A DNA stretch of 64,000 bases from Nafulsella turpanensis ZLM-10 (lineage in GTDB: Bacteria > Bacteroidota > Bacteroidia > Cytophagales > Cyclobacteriaceae): assembly GCF_000346615.1 (NCBI RefSeq), contig NZ_ANNU01000016.1, forward strand, positions 1 through 64,000, given 5' to 3'. The notes below the pieces were generated by a model. The model was not told where the DNA came from. It saw only the letters and a program-made list of their open reading frames with translations, and did not search any database. This document shows positions 16,618 to 26,480 of the stretch, piece by piece (position 1 is the first letter of the stretch; every line of letters starts with the position of its first letter). A program made the position numbers and the translations under genes.

Positions 16618-19104
16618 CTAATAGGCGCAAATATCGCTGCCAATTGGAGAGCCGGGGGGCAGGTCCAGCGGCTTTGCTGTCCTGAAGCTTTCGGGCTCCT
16701 GTTCAAATCGTTTTATTTGTTGCAGGGCCCAGTAATACAGTGGCTGATCCTGCTCTGTAGCCTTGGCAAGACGCTGCTGTAAATCTTTCTGAAGAAGGTA
16801 AACTGCCTGCAGTGCGATACCCTGAGTGCTGGTGCCTGCCTCATTCTGAGCGGCCAGTTGTAAGATCTGCTGCAGGCTCAGGCGCGCCATGAGCTGCTGA
16901 AGCTGGCCTTCATAGCCAGTGTTGAAATTCTGTGGCCATGTCTGGTTCATCAGTGCCTGGAGAGTTTCTTTAAACCCTGGTAGCTGGGGATTCAGCGCCT
17001 GTTGCATGCTAAGGCGGGCTGCTCTGGCAGGGTGCAGCAGCAGGCTCAGGCTATGGCCGGCTGCGCTCTCTGCAGCTGCCATTGGATCAAAGGCTACACC
17101 CATGTGGCTGTCAAATGTTTCCCTGTTTCGACTGTAGCCGGGTGGCCGTGGTGGAATAAGGGTAAGAATATGCTCCGGCATACGAAGAACAGCGGGATCC
17201 AGGGTATTTAACATTGCCTCAAGGGCCTGTTGTTGCAGTGGGGCAGGGACAGGCTCCACTTCCCGGTAATCATCTTCTTTAACGGTATAGGCATATTCCA
17301 GCCCGCCGAGCAGCTTGGCTACCGCTTCCACCTGGTAGCGGTGCGAAAGGTATAGAGGAACCAATACCTCTTCGAGGGTAGCCAGTGGAGCTCCGGTTTT
17401 AATATTGTCAGTCCCGAACTTCATGAGGGCATGCCTGCGGATCTCCAGTATCCGGTCCAGTTCATTTACAGGGTTGGCGCCATTGTCCCACAAATGGGCA
17501 CTTGCATGAGCCCCTCCTGCAGGACGTGCATCGGCATCAGAAATAAAAAGCAACCCCTTTTCTGTCATTTCGTCCAGAATAGCTTTCAGGGCAACCTCTT
17601 TATTTACCTCCTCAGGGAAATCCTGATAGCCGTAGCGAATAGCGGTTTTATCCCACTCCCCAACACCGGCATCATAGGCTTCGGATAGATTTATGCTGCC
17701 GTTCTCCCTCAAAATTGCCAGTGGGTGGGGATAGTCCATTACAGAGGTGCGGCCGCTGGCGCTGGCGGCAAAATTGTGAGAAAGGCCAAGGGTATGCCCT
17801 ACTTCATGAGCGGACAGCTGCTTCAGGCGGCTCAGGGCCATCTGTTTAACCTCTTCATTCTGCTCCTTTCCCTCTGCGTACGGAGCTGTAAGGCCTTCTG
17901 CGATTAATATATCCTGCCTTACTCGTAAAGACCCTAGGCTTACATGTCCTTTAATAATTTCGCCGGTACGAGGGTCCATAACCGTTGCTCCGTAACTCCA
18001 GCCGCGGGTAGCCCTGTGTACCCATTGAATTACGTTGTAGCGTACATCCAAGGGGTCGGCTCCCTCCGGTAGCATTTCTACCCGGAAAGCATCTTTATAG
18101 CCTGCTGACTCAAAAGCTTCATTCCACCAGCGGGCGCCCTCCAGCAGGGCAGAGCGTACAGGCTCCGGGGTGCCGCGGTCGAGATAGTAGATAATGGGTT
18201 CTGTTGCCTCACTTACCGCCGCCTCCGGATTTTTTTTAGACAGGCGATGGCGGGCAATAAAACGTTTTTGCAGTGGCTCATCAATCGGGCTTGCATAATC
18301 GGCAAAGCTAATGCCAAAATATCCGGCACGCGGATCGAAAGGGCGCGGTTCATATCCGCTATCGGGCAGCTGTACAAGGGAATGATGCAGCCGCACACTT
18401 ACCGCTTCGGGGCTGGGTGCTACCTGCTGAATATAGCTCCCCTGCGGCTCCCCTGTAAAGGTAAGTAGTGACTCTACTTCAGTATTTTCAGGAAAGTTTT
18501 TAGTTCGCTCAGGATACAGTACCGAGCGGTCTTTATTTAACTGATACGAACCCTGTCCACTTTCTTTTAATGTATGAGCCACCCCGTGAGCGTCCTGTAA
18601 AAAGAATTCGGTGGCATCTACCAGCCATTTCTCATCCTCCCTGGCTACGATGGGGAAGCTCCAGAGAACCGATTGAGCGAATGCCTCTTCCACAGCAGCC
18701 TTTTCGTCAGGGTTATTGGTGATAGCCCGGTAATCGTAATTTGGTTGAATTAACAGCATCTTATTTCCGCTGCGGACAAACTTCACCACACGGCTGTTTC
18801 CAATCTGACCACGGTCCAGGCCAATATCGTTAGAGCCAATACCAGAGCTCAGGTAGTTCACATACAGCAGCTCATGGTTGAGCTGGCTAACTTCTAGTAG
18901 TAATTTGCCCTTTTCTGCATCTAAATAAAAAGGAATAAAGCCATCGTAGTAGGCTGCTGCCTCAGTTTGTGACTCAATGGAAGGAAGGTTTCCGGCATGA
19001 GCAGTCTCATCTTTTGCTGCAGAAGGTGCGGCGGGCGGAGTAGATTTACAAGCAGTAGAGACAATTAACAGAAGGAGGAACAGGTTCCGTGACAATTTTA
19101 ACAT
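16618..19104 (-). CDS. Zinc-dependent metalloprotease lipoprotein (DUF5117/DUF4953 type)
   Basis: A protein of 828 residues that starts with a lipoprotein signal (STAC, Cys about residue 19). The zinc site HEVGHTLGLSH is at H433, E434, H437 and H443, as in metzincin-like proteases, with SVMDYPHP downstream. The N-terminal DUF5117-like part and the C-terminal DUF4953-like part match the large zinc-dependent metalloproteases common in Bacteroidetes. It is probably anchored in the outer membrane; the substrate is unknown. The start is the ATG at 19104; a TTG at 19110 lies in frame but is less likely. It stands alone, followed by the Omp85-type gene after about 100 bases. Confidence 0.88.
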   Translation of the reverse strand: MLKLSRNLFLLLLIVSTACKSTPPAAPSAAKDETAHAGNLPSIESQTEAAAYYDGFIPFYLDAEKGKLLLEVSQLNHELLYVNYLSSGIGSNDIGLDRGQIGNSRVVKFVRSGNKMLLIQPNYDYRAITNNPDEKAAVEEAFAQSVLWSFPIVAREDEKWLVDATEFFLQDAHGVAHTLKESGQGSYQLNKDRSVLYPERTKNFPENTEVESLLTFTGEPQGSYIQQVAPSPEAVSVRLHHSLVQLPDSGYEPRPFDPRAGYFGISFADYASPIDEPLQKRFIARHRLSKKNPEAAVSEATEPIIYYLDRGTPEPVRSALLEGARWWNEAFESAGYKDAFRVEMLPEGADPLDVRYNVIQWVHRATRGWSYGATVMDPRTGEIIKGHVSLGSLRVRQDILIAEGLTAPYAEGKEQNEEVKQMALSRLKQLSAHEVGHTLGLSHNFAASASGRTSVMDYPHPLAILRENGSINLSEAYDAGVGEWDKTAIRYGYQDFPEEVNKEVALKAILDEMTEKGLLFISDADARPAGGAHASAHLWDNGANPVNELDRILEIRRHALMKFGTDNIKTGAPLATLEEVLVPLYLSHRYQVEAVAKLLGGLEYAYTVKEDDYREVEPVPAPLQQQALEAMLNTLDPAVLRMPEHILTLIPPRPPGYSRNRETFDSHMGVAFDPMAAAESAAGHSLSLLLHPARAARLSMQQALNPQLPGFKETLQALMNQTWPQNFNTGYEGQLQQLMARLSLQQILQLAAQNEAGTSTQGIALQAVYLLQKDLQQRLAKATEQDQPLYYWALQQIKRFEQEPESFRTAKPLDLPPGSPIGSDICAY

Positions 19105-19276
19105 AAACAAAACGGTGGAGTGCGTAATAAAGCTATTAATATAGGAAAAAGAGAGGAATTAAACAGAGTAAGCCTCTGCTGTTTGAAGATAATTTTGCCT
19201 GAAGAAGAATGAGCTAGTCCAGGGTTCCTTTCTTAGATCAAAGGGAATCCACCAAACTGTCATATTTTAGGAAATC

Positions 19277-19411
19277 ATGGATTTTCTTTATTCTGCATTA
19301 TATAATATATATGTATCGTCTCTCTTCTACGTAACAAGGTTCTCTGAAATGGAAAAGAGGAGTCTATCAGGGGATGTACCCCTAAATTTATTTGGCTTTG
19401 AAATAGACTGA
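19277..19411 (+). CDS. Possible small protein (44 aa) or small RNA unit
   Basis: An ATG frame of 44 codons beginning MDFLYSALYNIYVSSLFYVT, a hydrophobic, Tyr-rich N-terminal half, followed by a more polar tail ending GFEID. AGGAAA lies 5 bases before the ATG. A hairpin with a T-rich tail lies about 57 bases after the stop. It matches no family I recognise. The same transcript could instead be a noncoding RNA. Confidence 0.3.
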   Translation: MDFLYSALYNIYVSSLFYVTRFSEMEKRSLSGDVPLNLFGFEID

Positions 19412-19467
19412 GTCAGCAGAAAGCCGTTTTGGTAAGGCAGTAGCCAGCTTCTTTACAGGATATTTTT

Positions 19468-19503
19468 AAAGCCCGGGCCTGAGCAAGTCCGGGCTTTGCT
19501 GTT
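19468..19503 (+). terminator. Terminator-like hairpin between divergent genes
   Basis: AAAGCCCGG (19468-19476) and CCGGGCTTT (19489-19497) form a perfect 9-bp stem, followed by a U-rich stretch. Neither flanking gene ends here, so it implies an unannotated short transcript upstream. Confidence 0.6.
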
Positions 19504-19589
19504 TTCTTTTGATGAATTGTAGCCTCTTCATTTGCCTATCAGAATAAAAAATCGGTATTTTAAGGCTTTCGATTTATCCCTTTAATACC

Positions 19590-21497
19590 ATGAAACATAA
19601 TTTTTTTAAAAACTGTCTTAGCCTTTTTCTGCTGCCCTTCGTTGTAAGTTGTGCACAACAGGCAAATGAAAGAGAAGTGGAAACAGAAAGTGCCATGATT
19701 GAAGATGATGTACACAGCTTTGCCCGCCCCGAAGAGGCGGTGGTGAAACACCTCAACTGGGAGGCAGATGTAGATTTTGAAAAGCAGCAGATAGAGGCTA
19801 TTGCCCGACTCGATATTGAAACAGCCGAGGGGGCAGATGAGCTCATCCTCGACACAAAGGGGCTGAATATTGAGAAGGTAACGCTGGGGGAGGAAGAAAC
19901 ACCTGCCGAATTTAAAGTGGGGGAGACAGATAAAATTTTAGGAAGTCCGCTGACTATTGCCATTACACCCGAAACCGAGCAGGTAAATGTGTATTACACT
20001 ACAGGTAAAGATGCTGAGGCGTTGCAGTGGCTCACTCCTGCCCAGACTGCCGGCAAGGAGCATCCTTTCCTCTTTACCCAGTCGCAGGCCATCCTGGCAC
20101 GCAGTTGGGTGCCTATTCAGGATTCGCCCGGTATTCGCTTTACCTACGATGCTACCGTTACCGTACCGGAGAATTTGCTGGCCCTGATGAGCGCCGAAAA
20201 TCCGCAGGAGAAGAACGATATAGGGGTATATCAGTTTGAAATGGACCAGCCTATTCCGGCTTACCTGATGGCCCTTACAGTAGGTGATGTTGTGTTTGAG
20301 CCTATTGGTGAACGTACGGGTGTATATGCCGAGCCTTCCGTGATTGACGAAGCTGCGTATGAGTTTGCCGAGCTCGATGAGATGCTCGAAGCTGCCGAAG
20401 AATTATACGGGCCATATCGCTGGGAGCGCTATGACCTTATTGTGCTGCCACCAAGCTTTCCGTTTGGAGGTATGGAGAACCCACGACTTACCTTTGCTAC
20501 GCCTACTATACTGGCCGGCGACCGTTCGCTTACCTCTTTAGTAGCCCATGAGCTGGCCCACAGCTGGTCAGGTAACCTGGTAACGAATGCTACCTGGGGC
20601 GATTTCTGGCTTAACGAAGGCTTTACGGTTTACTTCGAGCGCCGCATCATGGAAGCCCTCTATGGTCCCGAATATGCCGAAATGCTGGCAGAGCTGGGTT
20701 ACCAGGATTTAAAAGAAACAGTGGAAGAGCTGGAGGCCAGCGGACAGTCGGAAGATACCAAACTAAAGCTGGACCTGAAAGGTCGTAATCCGGACGATGG
20801 CGTTACGAATATTGCCTATGAAAAAGGTTATTTCTTTTTGCGCCACCTCGAGAACCTGGTGGGGCGCGAGAAGTTCGATGCCTTTCTGAGAGAGTACTTT
20901 GATTCCAATGCTTTTAAAACGATGACCACTCAGGAATTTATCGAATACCTGAACGAAAATTTACTGGAACCTAATAATATTGAAGTGACGGACCAGACTT
21001 ACGAAGCCTGGATTTATGAGGAAGGACTCCCCGAGAGTATGCCGGTGGTGGAGTCGGAGCGCTTTAATGCTGTGGATGCCCAGCTGGCGGCCTGGAAAAA
21101 CGGTACGCCTGCCGCAGAGCTGGAAACAAAAGACTGGTCGTCGCACGAATGGCTGCACTTTATTCGTAACCTGCCCGAGGATATGACGGAGGCTCAGCTG
21201 ATAGAGCTCGACAAGGCATTTGGCTTTACCCGGTCGGGTAACTCAGAGTTGCTGGCAGCCTGGTTTATGCATACCATTGCTCACCAATATGAGCCGGCAA
21301 AGCCGGCGCTCCGGGAGTTTCTTACTTCGGTTGGGCGTCGTAAATTTTTAATGCCGCTCTATAAAAAACTGATTGAGATGCCCGAAGGAGCTCAGCTGGC
21401 CAGAGATATATATGCCGAGGCGCGCCCGAACTACCACTTCGTGTCGACCAACAGTTTAGATGAATTGCTTGAAAATGAGGAGGCTGCACAAGAATGA
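19590..21497 (+). CDS. M1 family metallopeptidase (leukotriene A4 hydrolase-like), lipoprotein
   Basis: A protein of 635 residues with a lipoprotein signal (LPFVVSCAQQ, Cys near residue 17), so it probably sits in the outer membrane or faces the periplasm. The gluzincin zinc site is VAHELAHSW (H320, E321, H324) with the third ligand E343 in WLNEGFTVYFE. The substrate-binding motif GGMEN lies in PFGGMENPRLTF. C-terminal helices resemble the LTA4-hydrolase C-terminal domain. It is a likely zinc aminopeptidase acting on peptides outside the cytoplasm. It is divergent from the other metalloprotease, from which it differs in family. The tail ends in acidic residues. Confidence 0.92.
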   Translation: MKHNFFKNCLSLFLLPFVVSCAQQANEREVETESAMIEDDVHSFARPEEAVVKHLNWEADVDFEKQQIEAIARLDIETAEGADELILDTKGLNIEKVTLGEEETPAEFKVGETDKILGSPLTIAITPETEQVNVYYTTGKDAEALQWLTPAQTAGKEHPFLFTQSQAILARSWVPIQDSPGIRFTYDATVTVPENLLALMSAENPQEKNDIGVYQFEMDQPIPAYLMALTVGDVVFEPIGERTGVYAEPSVIDEAAYEFAELDEMLEAAEELYGPYRWERYDLIVLPPSFPFGGMENPRLTFATPTILAGDRSLTSLVAHELAHSWSGNLVTNATWGDFWLNEGFTVYFERRIMEALYGPEYAEMLAELGYQDLKETVEELEASGQSEDTKLKLDLKGRNPDDGVTNIAYEKGYFFLRHLENLVGREKFDAFLREYFDSNAFKTMTTQEFIEYLNENLLEPNNIEVTDQTYEAWIYEEGLPESMPVVESERFNAVDAQLAAWKNGTPAAELETKDWSSHEWLHFIRNLPEDMTEAQLIELDKAFGFTRSGNSELLAAWFMHTIAHQYEPAKPALREFLTSVGRRKFLMPLYKKLIEMPEGAQLARDIYAEARPNYHFVSTNSLDELLENEEAAQE

Positions 21498-21824
21498 TGT
21501 AATAAAAATTAGTTAATATGTTTTTTTGTTCTGCAACATTCTTTATTTTAATATCTTTGAAACCAGAACTTACGCAGTAATCGGATAAAAGGAAATGTTT
21601 ATTCGGGTGACAGAAAGGCACTTAGAAATATTAATTTGAATATTCCTATGTAAAACCCTTTAAATAGTTTGTAAGTTGTGTTGCAAGTTTGAATTAATTT
21701 AGATTGCATAAAATTCTATATTTGTTACACTGATTCCGGAATGCTATTTGCTTAGCTGAAAGCGGAAGTGTTCGAAGAACAGTGGAGAAGTAAAAGTGTA
21801 GAATTAAGGATCAGGAGGAAGAAT
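21498..21824. other. Intergenic region, 327 bases
   Basis: AT-rich leader between the M1 peptidase and the response regulator. It contains a TATATTTG box at 21717-21724 and one TGTAATAAAA copy at 21498. I find no gene here. Confidence 0.5.
21717..21724 (+). promoter_or_regulatory. Predicted -7 box of the response regulator gene
   Basis: TATATTTG matches the Bacteroidetes -7 consensus exactly. The best upstream TTTG (21688-21691) is 25 bases away, more than usual, so only the -7 part is convincing. Confidence 0.4.
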
Positions 21825-22253
21825 ATGTCTGATGTAAGAACAATAAGTAAGATTATGCTGATAGACGATGATGAAATTCATAGCAACCTTTGCTACGAAT
21901 TGATTCTGAAGTCTGGTATAACGCAAAGCGTTTCTATTTATAATGATGCAGAAGAAGCGCTGGAGTTTATCAGGGAAAATACCTCTAATCCCGATGTGCT
22001 GCCGGATTTAATTTTCCTTGATATTAATATGCCCTTTATGGACGGCTGGGAGTTTCTGGACGCTTATGAAGCGGTAAAGCCGGAAGTAAGTAAGCATATA
22101 GTGCTAATTCTGTTAACTTCGTCAGTCTACAAAAACGATATTGAAAAGGCCAAGCAGTACAAGTCAGTGGTGGAGTATATTAAAACTCCTATCTCCATTA
22201 ATAAGCTGCTCGAAACCCGTGAAGAATATTTTAATAAGCTAAAAACGGTGTAG
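21825..22253 (+). CDS. Single-domain response regulator
   Basis: A receiver domain alone, 142 residues. The acidic pocket is in MLIDDDE, the phosphorylatable aspartate is D66 in LIFLDINMPFMDGWEF, the Thr/Ser switch is in LLTSS, and the conserved Lys is in YIKTPI. There is no output domain, so it would act by protein contact or as a phosphate relay. AGGAGGA at 21813-21819 lies 5 bases before the ATG at 21825 and fixes this start over an in-frame GTG at 21768. The closest kinase gene is the PAS kinase at 13242-14420; pairing is only possible, not shown. A strong terminator follows at 22276. Confidence 0.92.
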   Translation: MSDVRTISKIMLIDDDEIHSNLCYELILKSGITQSVSIYNDAEEALEFIRENTSNPDVLPDLIFLDINMPFMDGWEFLDAYEAVKPEVSKHIVLILLTSSVYKNDIEKAKQYKSVVEYIKTPISINKLLETREEYFNKLKTV

Positions 22254-22275
22254 TTACCTAGTCTTTGGCTTTAAT

Positions 22276-22319
22276 AAAAAAGAGGCTGTTCCTGAATAAG
22301 GAATAGCCTCTTTTTTTTT
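22276..22319 (+). terminator. Intrinsic terminator of the response regulator gene
   Basis: AAAAAAGAGGCTGTTCCT pairs with AGGAATAGCCTCTTTTTT (one G:U), followed by a T9 run. Its core resembles the terminator at 10114-10147. Confidence 0.9.
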
Positions 22320-22570
22320 GCAAGGGGCTTACAACTGATATCCTTACTGCCTTTTTAAGCGGGACTCTTTAGGATGCCATATTTAATGCTGTAGTCTAAT
22401 CGGGGCGTCCTCCTGTCCTGGCAGATTCCGTTACACTAACTTGCTCTTTTGGAAGAAGGCAGGTATCATAAATAAATGCAAGTTACATGCAAAAGCTCAT
22501 CCTGAGAGCCTCTTGTTCCGTAAAACGGATGGTGAGTAAGAGGTATTGTTCTTTTCTTTAAGCCAAAAAT

Positions 22571-22596
22571 AAAGGCCGGCAGAATGCCGGCCTTTG
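22571..22596 (-). terminator. Intrinsic terminator of the M23 peptidase gene
   Basis: A perfect 10-bp stem, AAAGGCCGGC paired with GCCGGCCTTT, with ATTTTT after it on the minus strand, 28 bases past the peptidase stop. Confidence 0.88.
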
Positions 22597-22623
22597 GTGT
22601 TTAGTAGGAGTGCAAAATTTTAC

Positions 22624-23928
22624 TTACAGGGCAGCCTGTAGTTCCATTGGCTGAGGAGGGAATTCAATAGTCGCCAGCTTTTGTGCATACTGTGCTTTCA
22701 CTTCTTCAAAGGCATTTAAATTTTTAGGGTCAATAGGCTCGGAAGGAGGGAGCTCCACCTTAAGAGCGTCGACCTGCTTTCCGTTTTTCCAGAAGCGGAA
22801 GCAGAGGTGAGGGCCTGTGGCGAGGCCTGTGCTGCCAACGTAGCCGATAGTCTGGCCCTGGGTGACCCTGGTGCCTGATTTAATTCCTTGGGCAATTTTG
22901 CTCATATGCAGGTATTGGGTGGTATAGGTGCCATTATGCCTTACTTTTACATAATTGCCATTTCCGCCATTATAGCCTGCTTCCACAATTACGCCATCAC
23001 CCACAGTGCGGATAGGGGTGCCCTTTGGGGCGGCATAGTCGGTTCCAAGGTGTGCTTTCCATCGTTTTTGTACCGGGTGGAAGCGCCGGGGGCTGTAGCG
23101 GGAACTGATGCGGGTAAAATTGAGGGGCGCTTTCAGGAAGGCTTTGCGCAGGCTGTTTCCTTCCTCATCGAAGTAATCGGTGCCGCTGCCCTGGTCGAAA
23201 TAAAAAGCCTGAAATTCGTGCCCATCGTGTCCGAACTGAACGGCCAGTATTCTTCCGACACCTACAGTTTCCCCTTCAACCGATTTTTCTTCGTAAATAA
23301 CTTTGTACCAGTCGCCTTTCTGAATTCTGAAGAAGTCAATTTGCCAGGCATACACATCTACCAGCAGGCTGGTTAAAGCTGGGCTGCCTCCGGCTTCGGC
23401 TACCGACTCCGCTAAAGAAGAGTTGATAGTACCATATATCGTCTTCTCTTCTACTGTTACTTCTTTCTGGTGCAGTTTCGCGCCTAAAGAATCGTGCAGG
23501 TTGAAAACCACATATTCGGTAAGGTTTGGCTCATACACCAGATACCGGGCTTTACGGGTGGAGTCTTTATCGAAGAAGAGGGTAATCTTTTTGTTTGCCG
23601 CCATTCGCCTTACATCAAACACTTCTTTGCTGTTTTTTGCGAGCTCGGCAATGGCAGCAAAAGAAACATTATGAGGAATGAGGATTTCGGAGAGGTTTTC
23701 GTTTCTTTTTATCTGAGATTCCACCACCTCGAAAGAATCTGCCGGGATGCCAAACAGTAGTTTTGGGGCTACAGGGATGGCCTCTACTGTGTCCATTATT
23801 ATTTCTGCTGCTTTTTGCTTCGGCTTTTTGCTGCTGGCAAATTCTGAGGAATCGACCTGGGTGGAAATCAGGTAGATTCCTGTAGATAGGAGAACGAAGA
23901 CAAGGGCGGCGATTCCTTTTTTATTCAT
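22624..23928 (-). CDS. M23 family metallopeptidase (LytM-type)
   Basis: An envelope protein of 434 residues with an N-terminal membrane anchor or signal (residues 7-25). A middle region carries repeats typical of cell-wall peptidases. The C-terminal M23 domain holds HLGTDYAAPKGTPI (first zinc His and Asp, about residue 295), GNGNYVKVRHNGTYTTQYLH, and GPHLCFRFW (HxH replaced by HLCFRF, as in many M23 proteins). It probably cleaves peptidoglycan cross-links in the periplasm. Length and domain layout fit complete members. It is transcribed alone, with its own terminator. Confidence 0.92.
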   Translation of the reverse strand: MNKKGIAALVFVLLSTGIYLISTQVDSSEFASSKKPKQKAAEIIMDTVEAIPVAPKLLFGIPADSFEVVESQIKRNENLSEILIPHNVSFAAIAELAKNSKEVFDVRRMAANKKITLFFDKDSTRKARYLVYEPNLTEYVVFNLHDSLGAKLHQKEVTVEEKTIYGTINSSLAESVAEAGGSPALTSLLVDVYAWQIDFFRIQKGDWYKVIYEEKSVEGETVGVGRILAVQFGHDGHEFQAFYFDQGSGTDYFDEEGNSLRKAFLKAPLNFTRISSRYSPRRFHPVQKRWKAHLGTDYAAPKGTPIRTVGDGVIVEAGYNGGNGNYVKVRHNGTYTTQYLHMSKIAQGIKSGTRVTQGQTIGYVGSTGLATGPHLCFRFWKNGKQVDALKVELPPSEPIDPKNLNAFEEVKAQYAQKLATIEFPPQPMELQAAL

Positions 23929-24256
23929 TATAATCGTTAATTAAGATGGCGCTAAGAAGCTGTTTATTAGGCTCTTGTAATTGAACCACAAGTTACGGAT
24001 CCTCTCTTCCCTTCTCTGCTAAGTTTGCCTGCATAAGAACCGCATGTAATAAAACGAATGACTTTTGATTTTATTGAGCAATTTATGGCGCATATGGCTT
24101 TATGGCGTGCATGATTAGATTCATATTGATGTAATAAAATTGCGTAGTATTAATTTTATTGAGTAACAAATCGCACAAAAGCCGGAAAACTAATGAACCC
24201 CCTGCCTACTTTTTTCGACAGGGGGTTACCTTTCTTTGCCTTTGTAATTGAGCTTC
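23929..24256. other. Intergenic region, 328 bases
   Basis: This lies upstream of the M23 gene and downstream of the copper ATPase gene. It holds two TGTAATAAAA copies (24045, 24130), two ATTTTATTGAG repeats (near 24070 and 24152) and the hairpin at 24196-24227. I see no gene. Confidence 0.45.
24196..24227 (-). terminator. Probable terminator of the copper ATPase gene
   Basis: AACCCCCTG and CAGGGGGTT form a perfect 9-bp stem with a 14-base loop, 30 bases past the ATPase stop. The T run is weak. Confidence 0.55.
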
Positions 24257-26479
24257 TTAAACCTTTTTCATTTTGAGCCTTAGGCTGTTGAGTACTACTG
24301 AAAGAGAGCTAAAAGCCATGGCGGCACCGGCAATCATAGGGCTTAGCAAAAATCCCCAGAGCGGATACAGAATGCCTGCGGCCACCGGAATGGTAATAAC
24401 ATTGTAAATAAAAGCCCAAAACAAATTCTGCCGAATGGTTTTGCTTGTTTCTGCCGATAGTTTAATGGCCTGTGCAATGGCGCCAATATTACCGTGTAGC
24501 AGGGTAAGTGGGGCCGATTCGATGGCAATATCGGTACCGGTACTCATGGCAATGCCCACATCGGCAAGAGCCAGGGCAGGTGCATCGTTAATGCCATCGC
24601 CGGCCATGGCTACTACTTTGCCTTTTTGTTTATATTCTTTAATGTATGCCCCTTTGTCTTCGGGTAATATTTCTGCATAAAATTCGTCTATACCCGTTTC
24701 TCTTGCCACAAAGGCAGCGGTGTTTTTATTATCGCCGGTCAGCATTACCACCTTTATGCCCTGTTTATGCAGGTCCTGCACGGCCTGGCGCGCTTCTTTC
24801 TTGATGGTGTCCTGCAGGGCGACTAAGCCCACTACTTGTTTTTCTCTGGCAATAAAGATGAGAGTCTTCTGTTCCTCTGCCATTTGTTCTGCCTGTTGCT
24901 GTAAGGTAGCAGGGATACTGGCAGAGACTTCTTTCATCAATTTTTGATTACCTAATAAGTAGGAGGTCCCCCCTACTCTTGCGGCAACGCCAAAGCCCGA
25001 GCGGTTTTGGAAGTCTTCTGCCTCGATACCAGTGGTGGCACCGCATTGTTCCAGGTGCTTTACTACTGCTTTGGCTAAAGGGTGCTCCGATTGCTTCTCT
25101 ATCGCCAGCACGGCCTCATGGATACGAGCTTCACTTTCTGCTTCGGCAGTAACAAAGTCCGTTACTTTGGGCTTCCCTTCGGTAAGGGTGCCGGTTTTAT
25201 CAACGAACAGCACCTCAATATTAGCGGCCTTTTCTAAAGCTTCGGCATCTTTAATGAGAATGCCCTGTTGTGCTGCTTTGCCAACCCCAACGGTGATGGC
25301 AGTAGGTGTGGCGAGCCCAAGTGCACAGGGGCAGGCAATAATTAATACGCTCACCAGTACAATCATGGCCGTGGTAAACTCCGGCGAAGGGCCAAAGAAG
25401 TACCAGAGGGCAAAACTGAGAAGGGCGATGGCAACAACGACCGGCACAAACACGGCAGAAATTTTATCGGCCAGCTTTTGGGCGGGTGCTTTACTGCCCT
25501 GGGCTTCCTGCACCATTTTAATGATGCGCGACAATACTGTTTGGGCACCGGTGGAGGTGGCGCGGAAAACAAAACTGCCGGATTGGTTTAAGGTACCTCC
25601 TACCACCTTATCGCCATTTTGCTTCTCAACGGGTAGTGGCTCTCCGCTAATCATGCTTTCGTCTACAAAAGAGCTTCCTTTTTCCAGAACACCGTCAACA
25701 GGTATTTTCTCGCCTGGTTTTACCAGTATAAGGTCTCCTTCCTGCAGTTCTTCTGTTAATACCGTTACCTCTATTCCGTCGCGAAGAACTGTGGCAGTTT
25801 TAGCCTGTAGCTGTAGCAGCTTTTCAATGGCCGAAGAGGTTTTGGCTTTGGCTCTTTCCTCCAGAAGATTACCTAACAGAATAAGGGTGATAATGACCAC
25901 GGCCGATTCATAATACACATGTGCCTCCAGCCCCTGGGCTGTTAATACCTCCGGAAAGAAGGTAACAAACAGGCTGTAGAGGAATGCGATACCGGTACCC
26001 AGGGCAATAAGCGTATCCATGTTAGAGGTGCCATGCCGCAGTTTTTTCCAGGCGTTAATGTAAAATTGGTTACCGCTGTATAATACCACCGGCAAACTGA
26101 GGGCCAGCATAATATAATTAGCATAAGGTACGTGGCCCATCAGAATCATGCTGATAACAAATACAGGAACACTAAAGCCAAGAGCTACCCAGAATTTACG
26201 CTGGAGTTTTTTAAACTCAGCAGCCCTTATTTTTTTGCTTTCCGCCGCCTGTGCTGCAGGCCGTATCTTGTAGCCTATATTGTCTACGCTTTTCTGGAGT
26301 TTCTCAAAGTTGGTGATATCTTCTTTATAGCGAAGGCTGAGCGTGTGGTTGGCGAAATTAATGTTGGCCTCTTCCACACCAGCCTCTTTGCGGAGGTGCT
26401 GCTCTATACTGGCAGCACAGCCGGCGCAGGTCATTCCCTCTACGGGATATATATCTTTTTTTGTTGCTGTTGCGTCCAT
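24257..26479 (-). CDS. copA: Copper-type heavy-metal P-type ATPase
   Basis: A membrane pump of 740 residues. It has one N-terminal metal-binding domain ([15 protein letters not shown], residues 15-29), then eight expected membrane helices. The transport motif is CPC in [16 protein letters not shown], phosphorylation is at DKTGTLTEG, the nucleotide domain carries SEHPLAKAV, and the hinge is [10 protein letters not shown] and [14 protein letters not shown] with a CxxC domain indicates export of Cu(I), or Ag(I), to the periplasm. A short inverted repeat directly before the start could be a regulator site. No chaperone or MerR-type regulator gene is adjacent. Confidence 0.93.
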   Translation of the reverse strand: MDATATKKDIYPVEGMTCAGCAASIEQHLRKEAGVEEANINFANHTLSLRYKEDITNFEKLQKSVDNIGYKIRPAAQAAESKKIRAAEFKKLQRKFWVALGFSVPVFVISMILMGHVPYANYIMLALSLPVVLYSGNQFYINAWKKLRHGTSNMDTLIALGTGIAFLYSLFVTFFPEVLTAQGLEAHVYYESAVVIITLILLGNLLEERAKAKTSSAIEKLLQLQAKTATVLRDGIEVTVLTEELQEGDLILVKPGEKIPVDGVLEKGSSFVDESMISGEPLPVEKQNGDKVVGGTLNQSGSFVFRATSTGAQTVLSRIIKMVQEAQGSKAPAQKLADKISAVFVPVVVAIALLSFALWYFFGPSPEFTTAMIVLVSVLIIACPCALGLATPTAITVGVGKAAQQGILIKDAEALEKAANIEVLFVDKTGTLTEGKPKVTDFVTAEAESEARIHEAVLAIEKQSEHPLAKAVVKHLEQCGATTGIEAEDFQNRSGFGVAARVGGTSYLLGNQKLMKEVSASIPATLQQQAEQMAEEQKTLIFIAREKQVVGLVALQDTIKKEARQAVQDLHKQGIKVVMLTGDNKNTAAFVARETGIDEFYAEILPEDKGAYIKEYKQKGKVVAMAGDGINDAPALALADVGIAMSTGTDIAIESAPLTLLHGNIGAIAQAIKLSAETSKTIRQNLFWAFIYNVITIPVAAGILYPLWGFLLSPMIAGAAMAFSSLSVVLNSLRLKMKKV

Positions 26480-26480
26480 A

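Larger units (their letters stand above)
19105..19589. other. Divergent intergenic region, 485 bases
   Basis: This lies between two divergently transcribed metalloprotease genes. It contains a 44-codon plus-strand frame (19277-19411) and a terminator-like hairpin (19468-19497), described separately. Nothing else is recognised. Confidence 0.5.
22254..22623. other. Gap with two convergent terminators
   Basis: Between the response regulator stop and the M23 peptidase stop lie a plus-strand terminator (22276-22319) and a minus-strand one (22571-22596). The roughly 250 bases between them show no coding frame or family I can support. Confidence 0.5.

Noticed and set aside
25032-25913. Plus-strand 293-codon frame opposite the copper ATPase
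   Set aside because: It is Ser/Thr-rich, has no family motif, and lies entirely opposite conserved P-ATPase domains.
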